Origin: Rhynchosporium graminicola
Lineage: Eukaryota; Ascomycota; Leotiomycetes; Helotiales; Ploettnerulaceae
Reading direction: 5' to 3'
NCBI GenBank assembly: GCA_900074885.1
Contig: FJUW01000096.1
Span: 37,072 to 96,922 of the forward strand
DNA: 59,851 nt
In this document: piece after piece, positions 1-12,436 of the stretch
Layout: each line of letters opens with the position of its first letter
Position numbering within the stretch: the stretch's first letter is position 1
The notes under the pieces: generated by a model
The model's input: the letters and a program-made list of their open reading frames with translations, nothing else
Told to the model about the DNA's origin: nothing
The model's database searches: none
Made by a program: the position numbers and the translations under genes

Positions 1-2890
1 AACTTTCTTAAGTACTATACGCTATACTTATTCTTTTCGTTAAGAAAGCTAATAGAAGTCTAAGATTCTATATCGACTTTCGCGCACTTAATAACCTCAC
101 GAGGAAGGATTAATATCTACTGCTATTAATCGATAAAACGCTAGCTAGAATCTCTACTGCTAAGATATTCACTAAACTAGATATTCGCTAGGTGTTCTAC
201 CGAATTCGAATAGATCTAGCCTCTAAAGAGTATATAACCTTCCGGACCTGTTATAGTATATATAAGTATAAAGTACTCCCTTTCGGTCTAACTAATAGCC
301 CTGCGACGTACTAGCGATATATAAATAACGTCTTATTCGATTACTTAGACGACTTCTATATAGTATATCTAGACGATATTCTGATCTACTCTAATAACTT
401 ACTATAGTATTAATTATACGTATATAAGGTATTATAATAATTATAAGACGCTAGATTATAAGCTGACCTTAAGAAGTATGAATTCAATATTACTCGCACT
501 AAATACCTTAGATTTATTATCTCTACTTCTGGGATCGAGGTAGACCCTAAGAAGGTTAATATTATATAATCTTAGAATTACCTAATTATAATTAAGGGCG
601 TATAATTATTCTTAGGCTTTTATAACTTCTACTGACGATTTATTAAGGACTACGGAATTATCGTAAAACCTCTTATATAACTTACTAAAAATAATATATT
701 ATTTCGATTCGCTAAGGAGTATAAAGATACCTTTGATCACCTAAAGTACGCTCTCACTTCAGTACTACTCCTCTACTACTATTAGTAATATCTACCTTAT
801 ATAATCGAAATAGACACTAGTAATAGAGTAATAGCAGGTATACTATCGTAATAGTTTAACGAAGACTAGTTCCTAGTAGCTTACTTCTCTAAGACTATAT
901 TACCTGCCGAGCTTAATTACGCTATTCACGATAAGGAAATACTCGCAATTATATGATCTTTTAGTAACTAGAGATCTAAGCTCGTAGGCGTACTATATTA
1001 GATCCGCGTTATTACTAATTATAAAGCTCTTAAGTACTTTATAACCTCTAAATAGCTAAACGCACGATAAGCCAGATAAGCCGAGCTACTCGCAGATTAT
1101 AACTTTATAATTACCTATCGACCTAGGAAGTATAATCTACTTACTAACGCTCTCTCTCGCAGAATAGATAAATTAGACGACTAGAATAACGCTAAAAGAA
1201 CTTAGCGTTTATAGTAGCTACTATATAAAGACTAAATCGATCTAGTACTACTTATAAGTAACTTCCGGAATAGCTCCGACTCTATAGATAACTTTAAGCT
1301 TATTAACGCCTTAGAAGTCGCCGACCTATCGCTAGTCTTTTCTATAATATAATAAGTACTTAACGCTAATCGTATTATGCTATTACTCTAAGCTCTACGG
1401 AAATAAGCTCTCTCCGCTACTCCTAGAAAACTAATTATAGAAAAAGATCTTCTACTTTATAAAGGAAGACTAATTATACCTAATGTCTTATACTTTCGCA
1501 CGCTACTTATACGCGAAGTATATAACTAATTAGAGACTGCTTATCTAAGTGTAAAGAAGACCTTATAACTACTAGTATTATAATACTAATAGTACGGAAT
1601 CGCTTTAACTATTAACTAGTATTACTATAACTATTATACTTACTAACGAATTCAAGTGCCGCGCGATAAGAAACCGGGCCTCCTCTAACCTCTGCCCGTA
1701 CTATCATATCTATAGGAGTATATTATAATCGATTACTATAGCTTTAACCGCGATAAATATAGCTATAATAACGTTCTCGTATTTATCGACCGTTTCAGTA
1801 AATAAGCAATTAGTATTCTATACCGAAAGACTTCCGATACGCGCGACCTTATAAAGCTTTACTTATACTACGTATACTACTATTTCGGAGCTCTATTAAT
1901 AATTACCTCTAATAGAGAGCTTTAATTCGTTTCCTGTTTTTAGACTATAGTTATTATAATTCTTAGTACTAAAAGATAGCTTTCTATAGTAGATTACTCG
2001 CAAATAGATAGCTAAATAGAGATCTATAACTAATATCTCTAACGTAGATTACGACTTTTTATCTCTTACTATTAAGATGACTAGTCGGAATTCTTACCTA
2101 TTATAGATTACGCCTAGATAACTCTCCCTTACGAATCCCTTAGAGGTCTCTTACCCTTTAAAGTCGTTTATAGATATATACCCCGCGTTAATTAGAATTA
2201 GAAAGACTTACTTAACTCTACTACGCTTACTAATAAGTTAAATACTTAGTAAGCTCTAGACTATGCTAATCGCTTACGTGACGCCTAGACTACTGCTTAA
2301 TTAAGCCTCTAACGTATATAAGCTAAGATATCCTAATCCTATAATCGCTTACGCTATAAAGTCGACTTTACTATAGACGACCTTATCTAGCTAGATATAT
2401 GCTACTTTATAAGTACTCGACCTAGTAAAAAACTCGACTTCTTGACTAACGGACTCTTCCGTGTAATCGAAAAGGTTAGAAGCTCTTATCGCCTAGAGCT
2501 CCCTGCTAGTATGAAAGTATATAACGTATTCCCTGCTGCTAAGCTACGGAAGTATCTAAACGACCTCTTACTAGAATAAACCTTACTGCCGCTACTACTT
2601 ATTAATATTACTAGTAATAATAAATAGGAGATCGAAGATATACTTACGTGCCGTAAGTAGCGTAATAGCTTCTTATACCGAGTTTCCTAGTTAAATTAAG
2701 ATATCGATCTTATATAGTATGACGTTATAGATGTTAAATACGCTCCTGCTAAGCTATAATAATTCCACTTTAATAACCTAACGTAAGCTAGACCTCCTAC
2801 TAGACTACCTAATTAGCTGAAAGCTTTCTACGATGGAATTAATAATTATAACTACCTTAATAGTAATAAGGAGATAGACTAACGCTCGAG
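1..2890 (+). pseudogene. gypsy-A pol remnant (RT, RNase H, integrase, chromodomain)
   Basis: This is the 3' part of a Ty3/gypsy polyprotein, cut by the left window edge and full of RIP stops. The RT core is readable from the first bases, including DFRALNNLTRKD, FTKLDIR, the VLPFGLTNSPATY block and the catalytic YLDDILIYS near 365-390. RNase H spans about 770-1170 (FSKTILPAELNYAIHDKE). Integrase spans about 1440-2360, with a zinc-finger region near 1510-1640 and the first catalytic aspartate region near 1715-1800. A chromodomain-like tail follows at about 2600-2790, so this is a chromovirus of the Tf1/sushi type. Stops are TAA/TAG at positions where the family has Gln or Trp. The element probably inserted into gypsy-B, whose protease follows directly. 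Confidence 0.85.
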
Positions 2891-2918
2891 GGCGAGCTTT
2901 TTTCGAAGGGGGAGGTAA

Positions 2919-3060
2919 TATAACGACTAGTCAGGTTTAGAGGTCTCTCCCTATTAGTAGAAACACTTACTATTAAGCGAGATTATACGAGTAGAGTTTA
3001 GAGGCCCCTTTTCATATATATACTTCTATTCTCTCTCTACTTCTTCACTCCTTAGTTATA
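2919..3060 (+). repeat. gypsy-A 3' LTR, end uncertain
   Basis: A polypurine tract (GAAGGGGGAGG, 2905-2915) directly precedes TATAACGACTAG, read as a RIPed TGTAACG LTR start. The sequence resembles a promoter-bearing LTR, with a TATA-rich stretch at 3019-3028 followed by a TC-rich stretch. A plausible RIPed TTACA end falls at 3055-3060 (GTTATA). No second copy is in the window, so the right border is a guess. Confidence 0.5.
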
Positions 3061-3099
3061 GATTCTTAAGTGATTCTTACTACTTCATATTCATAGTAA

Positions 3100-3624
3100 T
3101 ATGAGGTCTTATTACTCAGGTAGTTTTAAGACCTTTCTAGAGCAAGCGTCACAGATTCTATCTTAGAGTAAATAGAAATTAATAACTACTTTTATTAATA
3201 GTAAAGCAGAAGATAACTTTATATTAAGACTAGTTACTAAAGAATACGAGCTTGAACTTACTAGCGAAAGACTAAGGACTCTCTAGATACTTTCATAGAA
3301 TAAAAGCGTTATCTTTAGTATTATAATCGCTCAGGTAGAGATAGCCGATTCGATTAGATAAACTAGAGTCGATACTCTTCAGCTAAGACTTATTAATATA
3401 CTAAGTATAGACCTGATATTAGAATAGCTATAGTTAGAGGATATAGATCCTTAGATAAGCTTTAAGAATAAGTAATAGAGGTTTCCTTATAAATTAAAGG
3501 ATTTAGATAACTTTAATATTATAATACCTCGAGCTTTTACGACTCTTATTAACGAATAGAAATCTCTTATATACGCTATAATATCTAACTTATATACTAC
3601 ACGCTAGGTAGATATTAGCGATAC
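3100..3624 (+). pseudogene. gypsy-B aspartic protease segment
   Basis: This translates to a retropepsin-type region. A degenerate LINSKAEDNF stands where the family has its L-I-D-S-G-A active site. A LILE..LEDIDP.ISF stretch corresponds to the usual LILG-PWLED-P-ISW, followed by PRAFTTLINE. The frame runs across the gypsy-C insertion: after one GATAC copy is removed, the codons continue at 16467 into SAYSSFKNIFSEEKG, the standard linker before gypsy RT. It is therefore the left half of the host element, not the gag of a new one. Gag would lie left of gypsy-A, outside the window. Confidence 0.7.
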
Positions 3625-3792
3625 TATAAGGGGCGAGCCCCAGGATTAAGCACCGGCGATACCTGTGCTTACTAAGCCTAGCGGCACCCGCATATTTTCC
3701 TTCGGAGCTAGGCTAGAACCTGACTCTCTCCTGTATCGAACTTCTTAAATACTATACTTAACTATCTTCGTACGCGTTACTTGCTTATAGTA
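3625..3792 (+). repeat. gypsy-C 5' LTR
   Basis: This 168-bp direct repeat matches 16294-16461 and differs mainly by C/T and G/A transitions. It starts TATAAGGGGCGAG (RIPed TG) and ends in a RIPed form of the GTGACA kept at the end of the 3' copy. Confidence 0.88.
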
Positions 3793-3799
3793 TTAAGTT

Positions 3800-6700
3800 C
3801 GATTAAAATAAGCTTACTTATTCCCGCGGCTTTTATACTAGATACTAGAAAAGACTTATTAAGAAACGGGAGCTCTTAACAGGAAGACTCTAATAACAAG
3901 CTATAGCGTATTATATAAGAGATATACGAGCGCTAGCTCCTAATAGAAACCGAGCTAGTAAACACGCGTACTGCCCTAGAGGCGTCAGAGGCCGAAAGAC
4001 TTAGATAAGCGCCTAGATCTAATAATATCGGAGACTTATCGTCTTCGAGTGCCCTAATAAAAACCCTTATCGAGTCCCTTATAGCGTCTCGGCCGAGCTC
4101 CGATAGAGAACTATCAGGCTCCGGCAGATAAATACCGCTTACTTAGGATAGATATATAGATTCTTTTTAAGATTATCTCCTAAGATTAAGAAGTTCTTAT
4201 CGCGTGCGCTCCGCTTAAAAGCTATCTCTCTCTATCGATTATTATTAGGATACTATTTATAATCCTCTCCTATAGTATAAATAAGCTTATATACGATACT
4301 TCTAGGAGAGGGGAAGCCTTATAGATAGTAAGAACCCTAAAGCTTTCTTCGTATAGCTTAATAAAATATTTACAGATAGTAATAAGCGAGCTAAGGCCCT
4401 CGAACGGCTCACGAATATAAGGCACTCTATAGGATAGCCCTAGCACGAGCACTAGCTAGAATTCGACGAACTTCTGCTGAGCGCTAGAGGAGAGAGCTAA
4501 GAAGATAATATAAAGATAAGTTACCTTAGGAATACGTTTTCAAACTCTATCCGAATATATATAGTATCTATAGCTAAGATTACAGATTACTACGAATTTG
4601 CCGAAGAGGTAGAACGGATTATAACTAACCTCGAAGAGACGGATTAGTTTAAAGTATTAAATAAGAAGTAGAATAATAAGAATAAAGACTCTAGGATAAA
4701 TATAGCAGACTATATATATCCTTAGAAGGCCCCTATAAAAGCTAAAGTTAATACTAATAGAGATATAGTAATAGTACTAGCGCGTATAGTAGGAAACCGA
4801 GAAAGGAATAGTAGAGCTTATAATAACTCCGGCGGTAAATAAAAGGCTAAATAAGTAGATATAGTGTAATGGTCACGTGGTAGTCGATTGTATATGTACG
4901 GTGTTAAGCGTATACTGCTTGCGCAGTATATTATGATCTTTTAGTCCAGATGGCGTAGTTAGTAAGAGCTTAACCTTAACTCCGTTACAGAATATACTGC
5001 GCAACCGGTCTTCTAGTAGAGTACCTCTGAGCACGGGGCGTATAACGCATATAGCGCGTGGCGCATATAGCGTAGAGTCAGTCGGCCTAGCGCAAAGCGC
5101 AGAGCCTGATATGCTATATTATAACCTGCGGGTACCTCTGAGCACTGAGACGCACGTGACATATTCAAACTGCCTACGTCAGGCTGACAAGGGGTGATAG
5201 TATCGACTTCGAGATCTCTCGTATCGGTACATTACGTTATAACCCTTAGGGGTTTAACGTAGTATATCAGTCGGCGTAGTCACGGCAATTCTTCGGCCTA
5301 AGGCGCTCGAGGGCGAGCTTACTAAGAGGGGAGATATTATAATAGTCACGTGGTAGTCGATTGTATATATACGGTATTAAGCGTATACTGCTTGCGCAGT
5401 ATATTATGATCTTTTAGTCCAGATAACGTAGTTGATAAGAGCTTAACCTTAACCCCGTTACATATAGCTAAATAAGAGAGACGCTATAAGAAAGGGCTCT
5501 GTTTCTACTATAGAGTATCCGGGCACTATATCTATAATTACTTATACGCTCTAGTAGTATAACCTGCTACGATTAATATAATAGGACTATTACTAGAGAA
5601 TAATAATAATATATTAGACTTTACTCTTTTAGAGTTAGGAAAAGACTAACTTCCTCTTAAAGTTAGAAGGTAGAAGTAGATAAAGTATTAATAAAAGGAT
5701 AAGGTAAATTCAAAGAGCTTATAAATAGAAACCTTATATATATAGACGTAATCCTTTAAGAAATGTTCGGAATATTTACTCTTATTAATAAAGGATACTA
5801 GTGCTATATTATAATAAATAAAGACCTTATAGAAGGTCTCTGTCTTATATATATAAGCTACGGAACCTGTGAGATAAAGAGCGCTTTAAAAGCTATATAG
5901 AACTTAAGGACTAAAGGAGTAGTTAGATTCTGAATGAAAATCGCAGGGTTTAGCTAAAGGGTCTATATATATATAGTACTAAAACTAGCTTTTCTATTAA
6001 TCCTAGGGAACCTATAGAAAGCGTAAAATAAGATTAAGATAATACTTAAAAAATAATAGTACTATTATAGCCTAGTAAAGAAATAGATAATAGAAAGATA
6101 TAACTACTACTTATATACAGATAATAGTAACTATACCTTAGTATCTGCTGCGATATCAGAGGATATAAAGATAGCCTTTTAAGATAAAGAAGAGCTAACT
6201 CTAAACTAACTTAAAAATATTCTCCCTCTAGAGATTTAAGATATAGCTCTACTTTTTTCTAAGCGAGAAGTAGAGAAACTAGCTCCCTATCGACCGGGTA
6301 TCGACTATCGAATCGATATCCGCGAATAATCAGATAGGTCTCCTGCTGCCTTATTATAGGGTCCGCTATATAGTATATCTAAAGATAAATTACTAGTACT
6401 AAGAAAGTTATTAAATAGCTTCTTAGAAAAAGGATATATATAGCTTAGTACTTTAGAAGTAGCAGCCCCTATCCTTTTTATACGGAAGCCCGGGGGAGGT
6501 CTAAGGTTCTACTGCGACTACCGAGCGCTAAACGCTATTATAAAGCTAGACTAATACCTATTGCTATTAATACCGGAGACCTTACGTAACCCTACGAGTA
6601 CTAAATAGCTTACTAAGGTAGATATAGTTTCGGTATTTTATTAATCACGTATAGCGTTAGGTCACGAGTATAAAATAGCTTTTTATATAAGATTTATATC

Positions 6701-7032
6701 TTTTAAATAGCTTATATATCCTTTTAGATTATTAGGAGCTCCGGCGAGTTTCTAGCGGTATATTAATAGTTTATTAAGAGACTAATTAGATAACTTTATC
6801 TTAGCTTATATAGATAATATAATCGTTTACTCGAACGGCTCTAGAGAAAACTACTTCGAAAAGGTCTGAAATATTCTCTATAAGCTTTAGGATAGTAGAC
6901 TATATTTAGATCCCGGAAAGAGCGAGTTCGCACGTAAGAAGCTTAAATATCTAGGATTTATTATATATACTAATAGAAAAAGCGTAAGTCCTAATCTAGA
7001 GAAAGTAGTAGTAATTAAGAACTAAGCGTAAC
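3800..7032 (+). pseudogene. gypsy-C gag and pol 5' part (split by TRIM)
   Basis: Gag reads from about 3800 to 4864 and resumes at 5463 after the TRIM. A degenerate zinc knuckle is visible near 5490-5550 (CFYYRVSGHYIYN, with two cysteines changed to Tyr by G-to-A). Protease is presumed at about 5750-6200. RT starts near 6280 with PGIDYRIDI and LLNSFLEKGYI, then the [14 protein letters not shown] block, and YIDNIIVYS (YxDD changed to YIDN) near 6815-6840. The frame ends at the copia-1 insertion (7028-7032 is its target duplicate GTAAC) and continues at 12620. Stops are RIP-type throughout, so it is inactive. Confidence 0.8.
4865..5462 (+). mobile_element. TRIM-like 598-bp non-autonomous LTR element
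   Basis: Two 125-bp LTRs (4865-4989 and 5338-5462) flank a 348-bp non-coding interior, with the 5-bp duplication TATAG at 4860-4864 and 5463-5467. LTR1 runs TGTAATGG...CCGTTACA. The polypurine tract AAGAGGGGAGA is at 5324-5334. One base after LTR1, AATATACTGCGCAA (4991-5004) is the exact complement of TTGCGCAGTATATT inside the LTR (4919-4932), a self-priming binding site as in Tf1/sushi elements. The interior end shares 17 identical bases (5304-5320) with the end of gypsy-A (2883-2899), so its parent is probably a gypsy-A relative. It has no coding frame and must have moved in trans. Confidence 0.9.
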
Positions 7033-7210
7033 TATTGCGAGGATATGGGTCTTGGCATGGATCAGGTGACTGTAGTCACGTGCATAGTCCGTGCGGATAT
7101 TCCTAGATAATATCTTCTGTCGACTCTCTATAGTAATTAGTACTATAATATAGCTAATAACTTTCAACTACTCTATACCTTACTCTGAAGATCAACGTAA
7201 CCTTGCTATA
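7033..7210 (+). repeat. copia-1 5' LTR
   Basis: The 178-bp LTR begins TATTGCGAGG (TGTTGCG in the 3' copy, so the TG was lost to G-to-A) and ends CTATA (RIPed CTACA). It pairs with 12437-12614. Confidence 0.92.
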
Positions 7211-7224
7211 GGTTATGAGCCCTG
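7211..7224 (+). other. copia-1 primer-binding site (half initiator tRNA-Met)
   Basis: GGTTATGAGCCCTG is complementary to the anticodon stem-loop of eukaryotic initiator tRNA-Met (core GGGCUCAUAACC). A site here, and not at the tRNA 3' CCA end, implies priming by a cleaved 5' half tRNA, as established for copia of Drosophila. It abuts the LTR with no spacer. Confidence 0.8.
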
Positions 7225-7239
7225 ATAGCTAGAAGTAGA

Positions 7240-10200
7240 GTAGTACTTAAAGAAGCAGTAGTACTATGATTCTTAATAGTAAGCGTCGAACTATTTCTTA
7301 GTACTAAAAGGGTAGAGATTCAAGTTGCGAGCTTCCGATTAAGGTATAGTATACGCGTATAGTATAATTAAACTGGCGCGTCTTTCTATAGTAAATATAG
7401 TCGCGTAGAGTGCTAGTGGCGAGAGTTCTTTAGCTGTCGCACTTACGCTAATATTAGAAGAAGTCGAAGAAGTGTACTCCGATAACTCTAGCTCTATTGA
7501 AGAGTCTTTAGAGTCTTTATTATAAACAAGCCGTATAGTACTTAAAACTCGTACTCGTATAGTAGTTAAAGTCGACGATTCCGAAATTATCGCATCTCGA
7601 GGTGCAGAGTTCTCTGCGCTAGCGCCGGAAGCTACTACCTAAGTCCCTAGGACTTAAAATATACTCGATTTACCCCCTGCAGACGCTAAATCGATATCTT
7701 AGGACTATCCAGAGGATCCGGAAGACCCGGAATCGGAACCTATTACTGCGACTACGCTAGAGCCGTATAAACGCAAGAAGATAAGTAGCTCTACCTTCTT
7801 AAACTTAGCAGATAGCTATAAGCTTAAGGGAGAAGAGAACTATACGGAATAGAGAGATAAGGTACTGAATATTACTAAAACTAATAGAATTAGTAAGTTT
7901 CTTAATATTAAGTCGCGCGACTATGTACCTAAAGAGGTAGACGAATAGGACGATGATATCAACGATAAAGTACTTAAGAAGTAGTAAGATTAGGAGTCTA
8001 GAGAGAGTTAAATGAAACTAGTAATCACGTTGAATTGCAAGGCCGGACTTCTCGCGTATATAACTAGTAAAACTACTATATTGGATATATAGGAGGCCTT
8101 ATAGGCACAGTACGAAGGAGGTAGTAATATACTAGTATATAACGCTATATAAGATTACATTAAGCTTTAGTATAACGATTTCAACTCCCTGGAGAAGTTT
8201 ATTATCGCTTTTAAGCTCTTAATTATTAAATTAGAGACTTTAATAATAGCTCTACCTCCGGTATAGTATCTAATTATATTTATTACTATAGTTTCAGAGA
8301 AGTAGCTTATATAGGCTAAAAGATAATATTCTCTCTTAAGAGTTTCTTCTAGTAATAACTTTAATATAACTAAGAAGGCTAAATTAGAAGTGACTCTAGT
8401 TAGTTTAATTGAAGATATTACTAACGAGGCAAGAGCGAGTAACTCTACCGGAAAGATAGCAGGTTAGGCTCTTTATAGTAATAAGTCTATACCTAAGAAA
8501 GGAAGTAGCGGAGGAGCTACTAAGCCGGCTAGTAAAGATTAAACTAGACTTACTTATAAGCACTATAAACAGATATCGCTAAAGTATACTCTAAAGAACT
8601 ATTTTATTATTAATAAACAGAAGAGGAAGGAGTCTAAGGAGAAGTCTGGAAAGAAGTGGATCCCGTACGCCGAATAGCTGAAGAAGAAGGAGGGAGAGAG
8701 TAAGACTAATAAGACTGATAAGAAGAAGACTAGTAGTAGAAAGAAGAAGGAGAAGAATAACGATTCCGATAATAGTAGTGTCTTCGGCGCAGCTCTTTTA
8801 CTATGTTTCCCTACTATTACGGCTTCTATAGCTATGTTCTCTTACTATAATATATCACGATAGCTCTTCGATACTAGCGCTATAGAGCATATATCGAACG
8901 ACCTTTCTAAGTTTATCTTATATACGCCGAGAGACGATTTACAGTATATACTTACTATTAATAGGCTGTTACGCCCTACTGGGATTAGAAGTTATACGAT
9001 TAAGGCGCTAAAGACCGATAGTATAGTACGTATATTAGAGTGCTATAATATACTATATATCCTGTAGTCTCTAGTCTGCTTATACTCCGGTTCTAAATTG
9101 AATAAATTAGGAGGTTATTTATGTAGTTCTATCCTCTATACGTCTAAGGAGAAGGAGATCTATACGATTGACGAAGATCTATTTATTATTAAGGAGACTT
9201 CCGGCGCTATATACGCTAGCCTTCCGGGTTTGAGCTTACCTGCAGCTGTCGAATAAGCTATAGTCGATATAGAGCTTTAGTATAGATATATATATTACGC
9301 TAGCTTTGACGTAGTACGACGTACTTAATCTATAGTTACTAGTATGAAGTTTATAGAGCTTAAGACTAGTAGAACTCGCCTTTGCGTACTATATGAGAAA
9401 GGCCGACCTATTCGGAAGGTTAATAAGGTATCTGCATATATATGACCTTCCAGATCTATAGAGGAGATACATATAGACGTAGTATACCTTAAACCTAAGG
9501 GTTTCAATAGTTACTCTTACGCTTCTATCTTCTCTTGCGCTTATTCGACTAGAAAGTAAGCCTTTATCTACTCTAAGAAGTCGGACGCTTTCCTAGCTAA
9601 CTAGAAACTAATCAAACTAGCCGAAATATAGTATTACTATAAAATTAAAGTGTAGAGATATAATAGGAGTAAGAAGTACTCTCCCTCTTAGATAAAGGAG
9701 CTTGCCGATTACCTTAGAATACTACTAGAGGAGTCTATACTATATACTCCAGAGTAAGATAGAAGAGCTAAACGCTCTATACGTACGATTATCGAGAAGG
9801 TACGTATAGTTATAGTAGATCAGAATATACCTGACTATATATAGCCGGAGATTCTACTCGCCTATATACATATCGCTAATCTTACCTCTACTTTAAGAGT
9901 AAAAGAGAAGACTCCTTTTGAGTGCTTCTAGGACGATATTAAGCTAGGGGTGAACTATACTCCCTCTGTTAAGTATCTCCGTGTATTAGGATATCTTATC
10001 TTTATACTAATTGATAAGGAGAAGAGAGTCTAGAGCTATAAGGTAGCTCCTAGAGCTGAAAAGGGTATTCTAGTGGGATTTGAAGGTTATAATATCTATA
10101 GATACCTAGTTAATAGAAAGGTGGTTCGTACCTCTTATCTACGATTTGATAAAGACAGTTTAGTTACAGAACCTCACGAAGAAGACGCTATAATAGTACC

Positions 10201-12230
10201 TTAAACTAGGGGTAATACTACTGATACTACTAATACTTTAAGTTAAAATCAAGACGTCGAAGTCATCGGTACTACTCCTGATACAGGTATCATAAGCTAA
10301 GACGAGGATTCCGAAGTCGAAATCGATAGTACGGAATATGCCGAGTCTATAGTCACGGACGAAGTTCTAGCACTAGAACTCGATATCCCGGAGCAAGTTA
10401 CTACATAAAGAAGCGTGGTAGGCCTCCTGGATCTAAGAACTATGTGCTAGAGTACGTCCCTAGGGCTACACGATCTGGCCGTAATAATCCGACTCCAAAT
10501 TCGATATCGGAAGTAACACCGGAACTAAATAATAGCTACTCTTATATAGTTTCACTACTTGAAGAAGTATAAGAGAGTACTAGCTAATACCGATTAGCTT
10601 TCTATACGGCTTAAGAAGAGTCTCTATTCTTAGATAATCCGACTACTTTAGATCAGGCTATAAAGAGAGCTAATTAGCCAGAATAGAAGAAGGCTATAAT
10701 TAAGGAGTATCGATCTCTTGAAGAGAAGTCGACTTAGAAGACTATAAGTTGCTCTGATATGCTAAAAGGGTGCAGAGTACTAGGGTCTCGTCTAGTTTTC
10801 AAGACTAAGAGAGATATAGATAGTAAAATCGATAAATATAAAGTCAGATTTATAATCTAAGGTTATACGTAACGATTTAGTCACGATTACGATTAGACGT
10901 ATACCGGAGTCTGTAAATCTTCTACTTAGAAAATAGGCTTAGCAGTTACGGCAGAGTACGACTTAGAAGTCGAACAGTTTAATATAGTAACGGTATTCTT
11001 ATATAGTGAAGCCGATACCCTGATATACGTTAAATTGCCGCTATTTTATAGATAATTTAGGCGTAGACTCATAGACGAGGAATATATACTCTTACTAAAG
11101 GCTCTATACGGTCTGAAGTAGTCTCTACGCCTCTAGTAAGAGACACTACGTAAGGAGTTCGGTATTATCGACTTTATACTTTTATAAACTAATAATTATA
11201 TATATATTAACTGAGAAACTAGAATAGTTATTATTACTTACGTCGACGATTTTCTAGTTATCTTAAAAGCTAGAATAGCTCTTAAAGAGCTTAAGAAGAA
11301 GATTCTTACTATATTCGATATTCTACTAGCTAGACTAGCTAAATACTTCCTTAGCGTTAGAATTATACGTAATAGAGAGAAGAAGATGATTTCTCTTTAC
11401 TAAGATACGTATATCGATAAGATATTGGATCGATTTGGAATAACTAACTATAAGAGCGCTAATACGCCTTTTGCTACTAGTTCAGAGGTTTCTATAGTTA
11501 AATTCAAGGGAGTAGCTACTCTATAAGAAATTAAGCTATATTAATAGCTTTACGGTAGTTTATAGAACCTAGCTTATACTCGCTAGGATATACTATACTA
11601 CTGCTCTATACTATTATAATTTCTAATAAATCTATTACCTTAATACCTTGCGAGCGCTAAGAGAGTTCTTACGTACCTATAAGGTACGAAGTACTACGCT
11701 ACGACTTACGGAGGAGACGTTACAAAAAGAGAGAAGATAAAATTAAGAGGTTTCTAAAACTCTAATTAGGCCGGTAACCGAATTAATAGAGTATTATATA
11801 CCAGAGTCTATTTCTTCCTTACAGGAGGTGTTTTCTTAGCTATTTCAAAGCGATAGACTACTATAGCTCTTGCCTCTACAGAAGCAGAGTATATAGCTAT
11901 ATGCGCTTTTGCTAGAGAAGCTTCATAGATACGCTAAGTACTGAAGGAGCTAGGCTATAATAAGCTAGACTCTAGGAGTGTAGAGATACAGTACGATAAT
12001 CAGGGAGCCTTATCTCTATCAGAGAACCCTGAATTACACTAGCGTACTAAGCATATCGATATCAAATTCTACTACTTTCGCTAGGAGGTCGCTAGAGGTT
12101 ATTTAGACCCTTAGTATATACCCTTAAAAGAGAACGCGGCAGATACTTTTACTAAACTACTTAGCTTATAAGACCTTAAGGCCTTTATAGTAATACTAAA
12201 TATAACTGTTTTATACCTAGAATAAGGGGT
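7240..12230 (+). pseudogene. copia-1 gag-pol, RIPed
   Basis: An acidic, low-complexity gag N-terminus (about 7440-7760) leads to gag and a Lys-rich stretch near 8600-8760. The protease core LFDTSAIEHISNDLSKF lies at about 8855-8910, where the family has D-T/S-G-A. GAG-pre-integrase and integrase follow to about 10130 (GVNYTPSVKYLRVLGYLIF, then GILVGFEGYN). RT starts near 10760 (GCRVLGSRLVFKTK) with YVDDFLVI intact near 11237-11260. RNase H lies at about 11860-12170 (STEAEYIAI, RTKHIDIKFYYF, ENAADTFTK). The reading frame changes by one base near 10405, where an AT-hook-like KRGRPPGSKN begins. The dominant lesions are CAA/CAG/TGG to stop. Confidence 0.85.
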
Positions 12231-12436
12231 GTAGATATTAATTAAAAGGCTAACTTATCTTAAAGGAATTACGGAACCTATAGTTTATCTAGTTCACGTG
12301 ATATCGAGGCATAGTGCTAGTCTCCAGGAGTATTACTATACGTACGCATACGATAGTATAATTAACTAATTACAGGAAATTGGATCACTTGTACCTGTAG
12401 AAGTTACTGACTTTATAGTATCTCTATAGAGGGGTG

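Noticed and set aside
3080..3624. Gag of a second element in tandem with gypsy-A
   Set aside because: The translation shows a degenerate protease active site and the pre-RT linker continues in frame at 16467, so it is the gypsy-B protease.
4270..9507. Short minus-strand frames inside gypsy-C and copia-1 (4270-4452, 9325-9507)
   Set aside because: They oppose recognisable gag-pol coding sequence and are about 60 codons, within chance.
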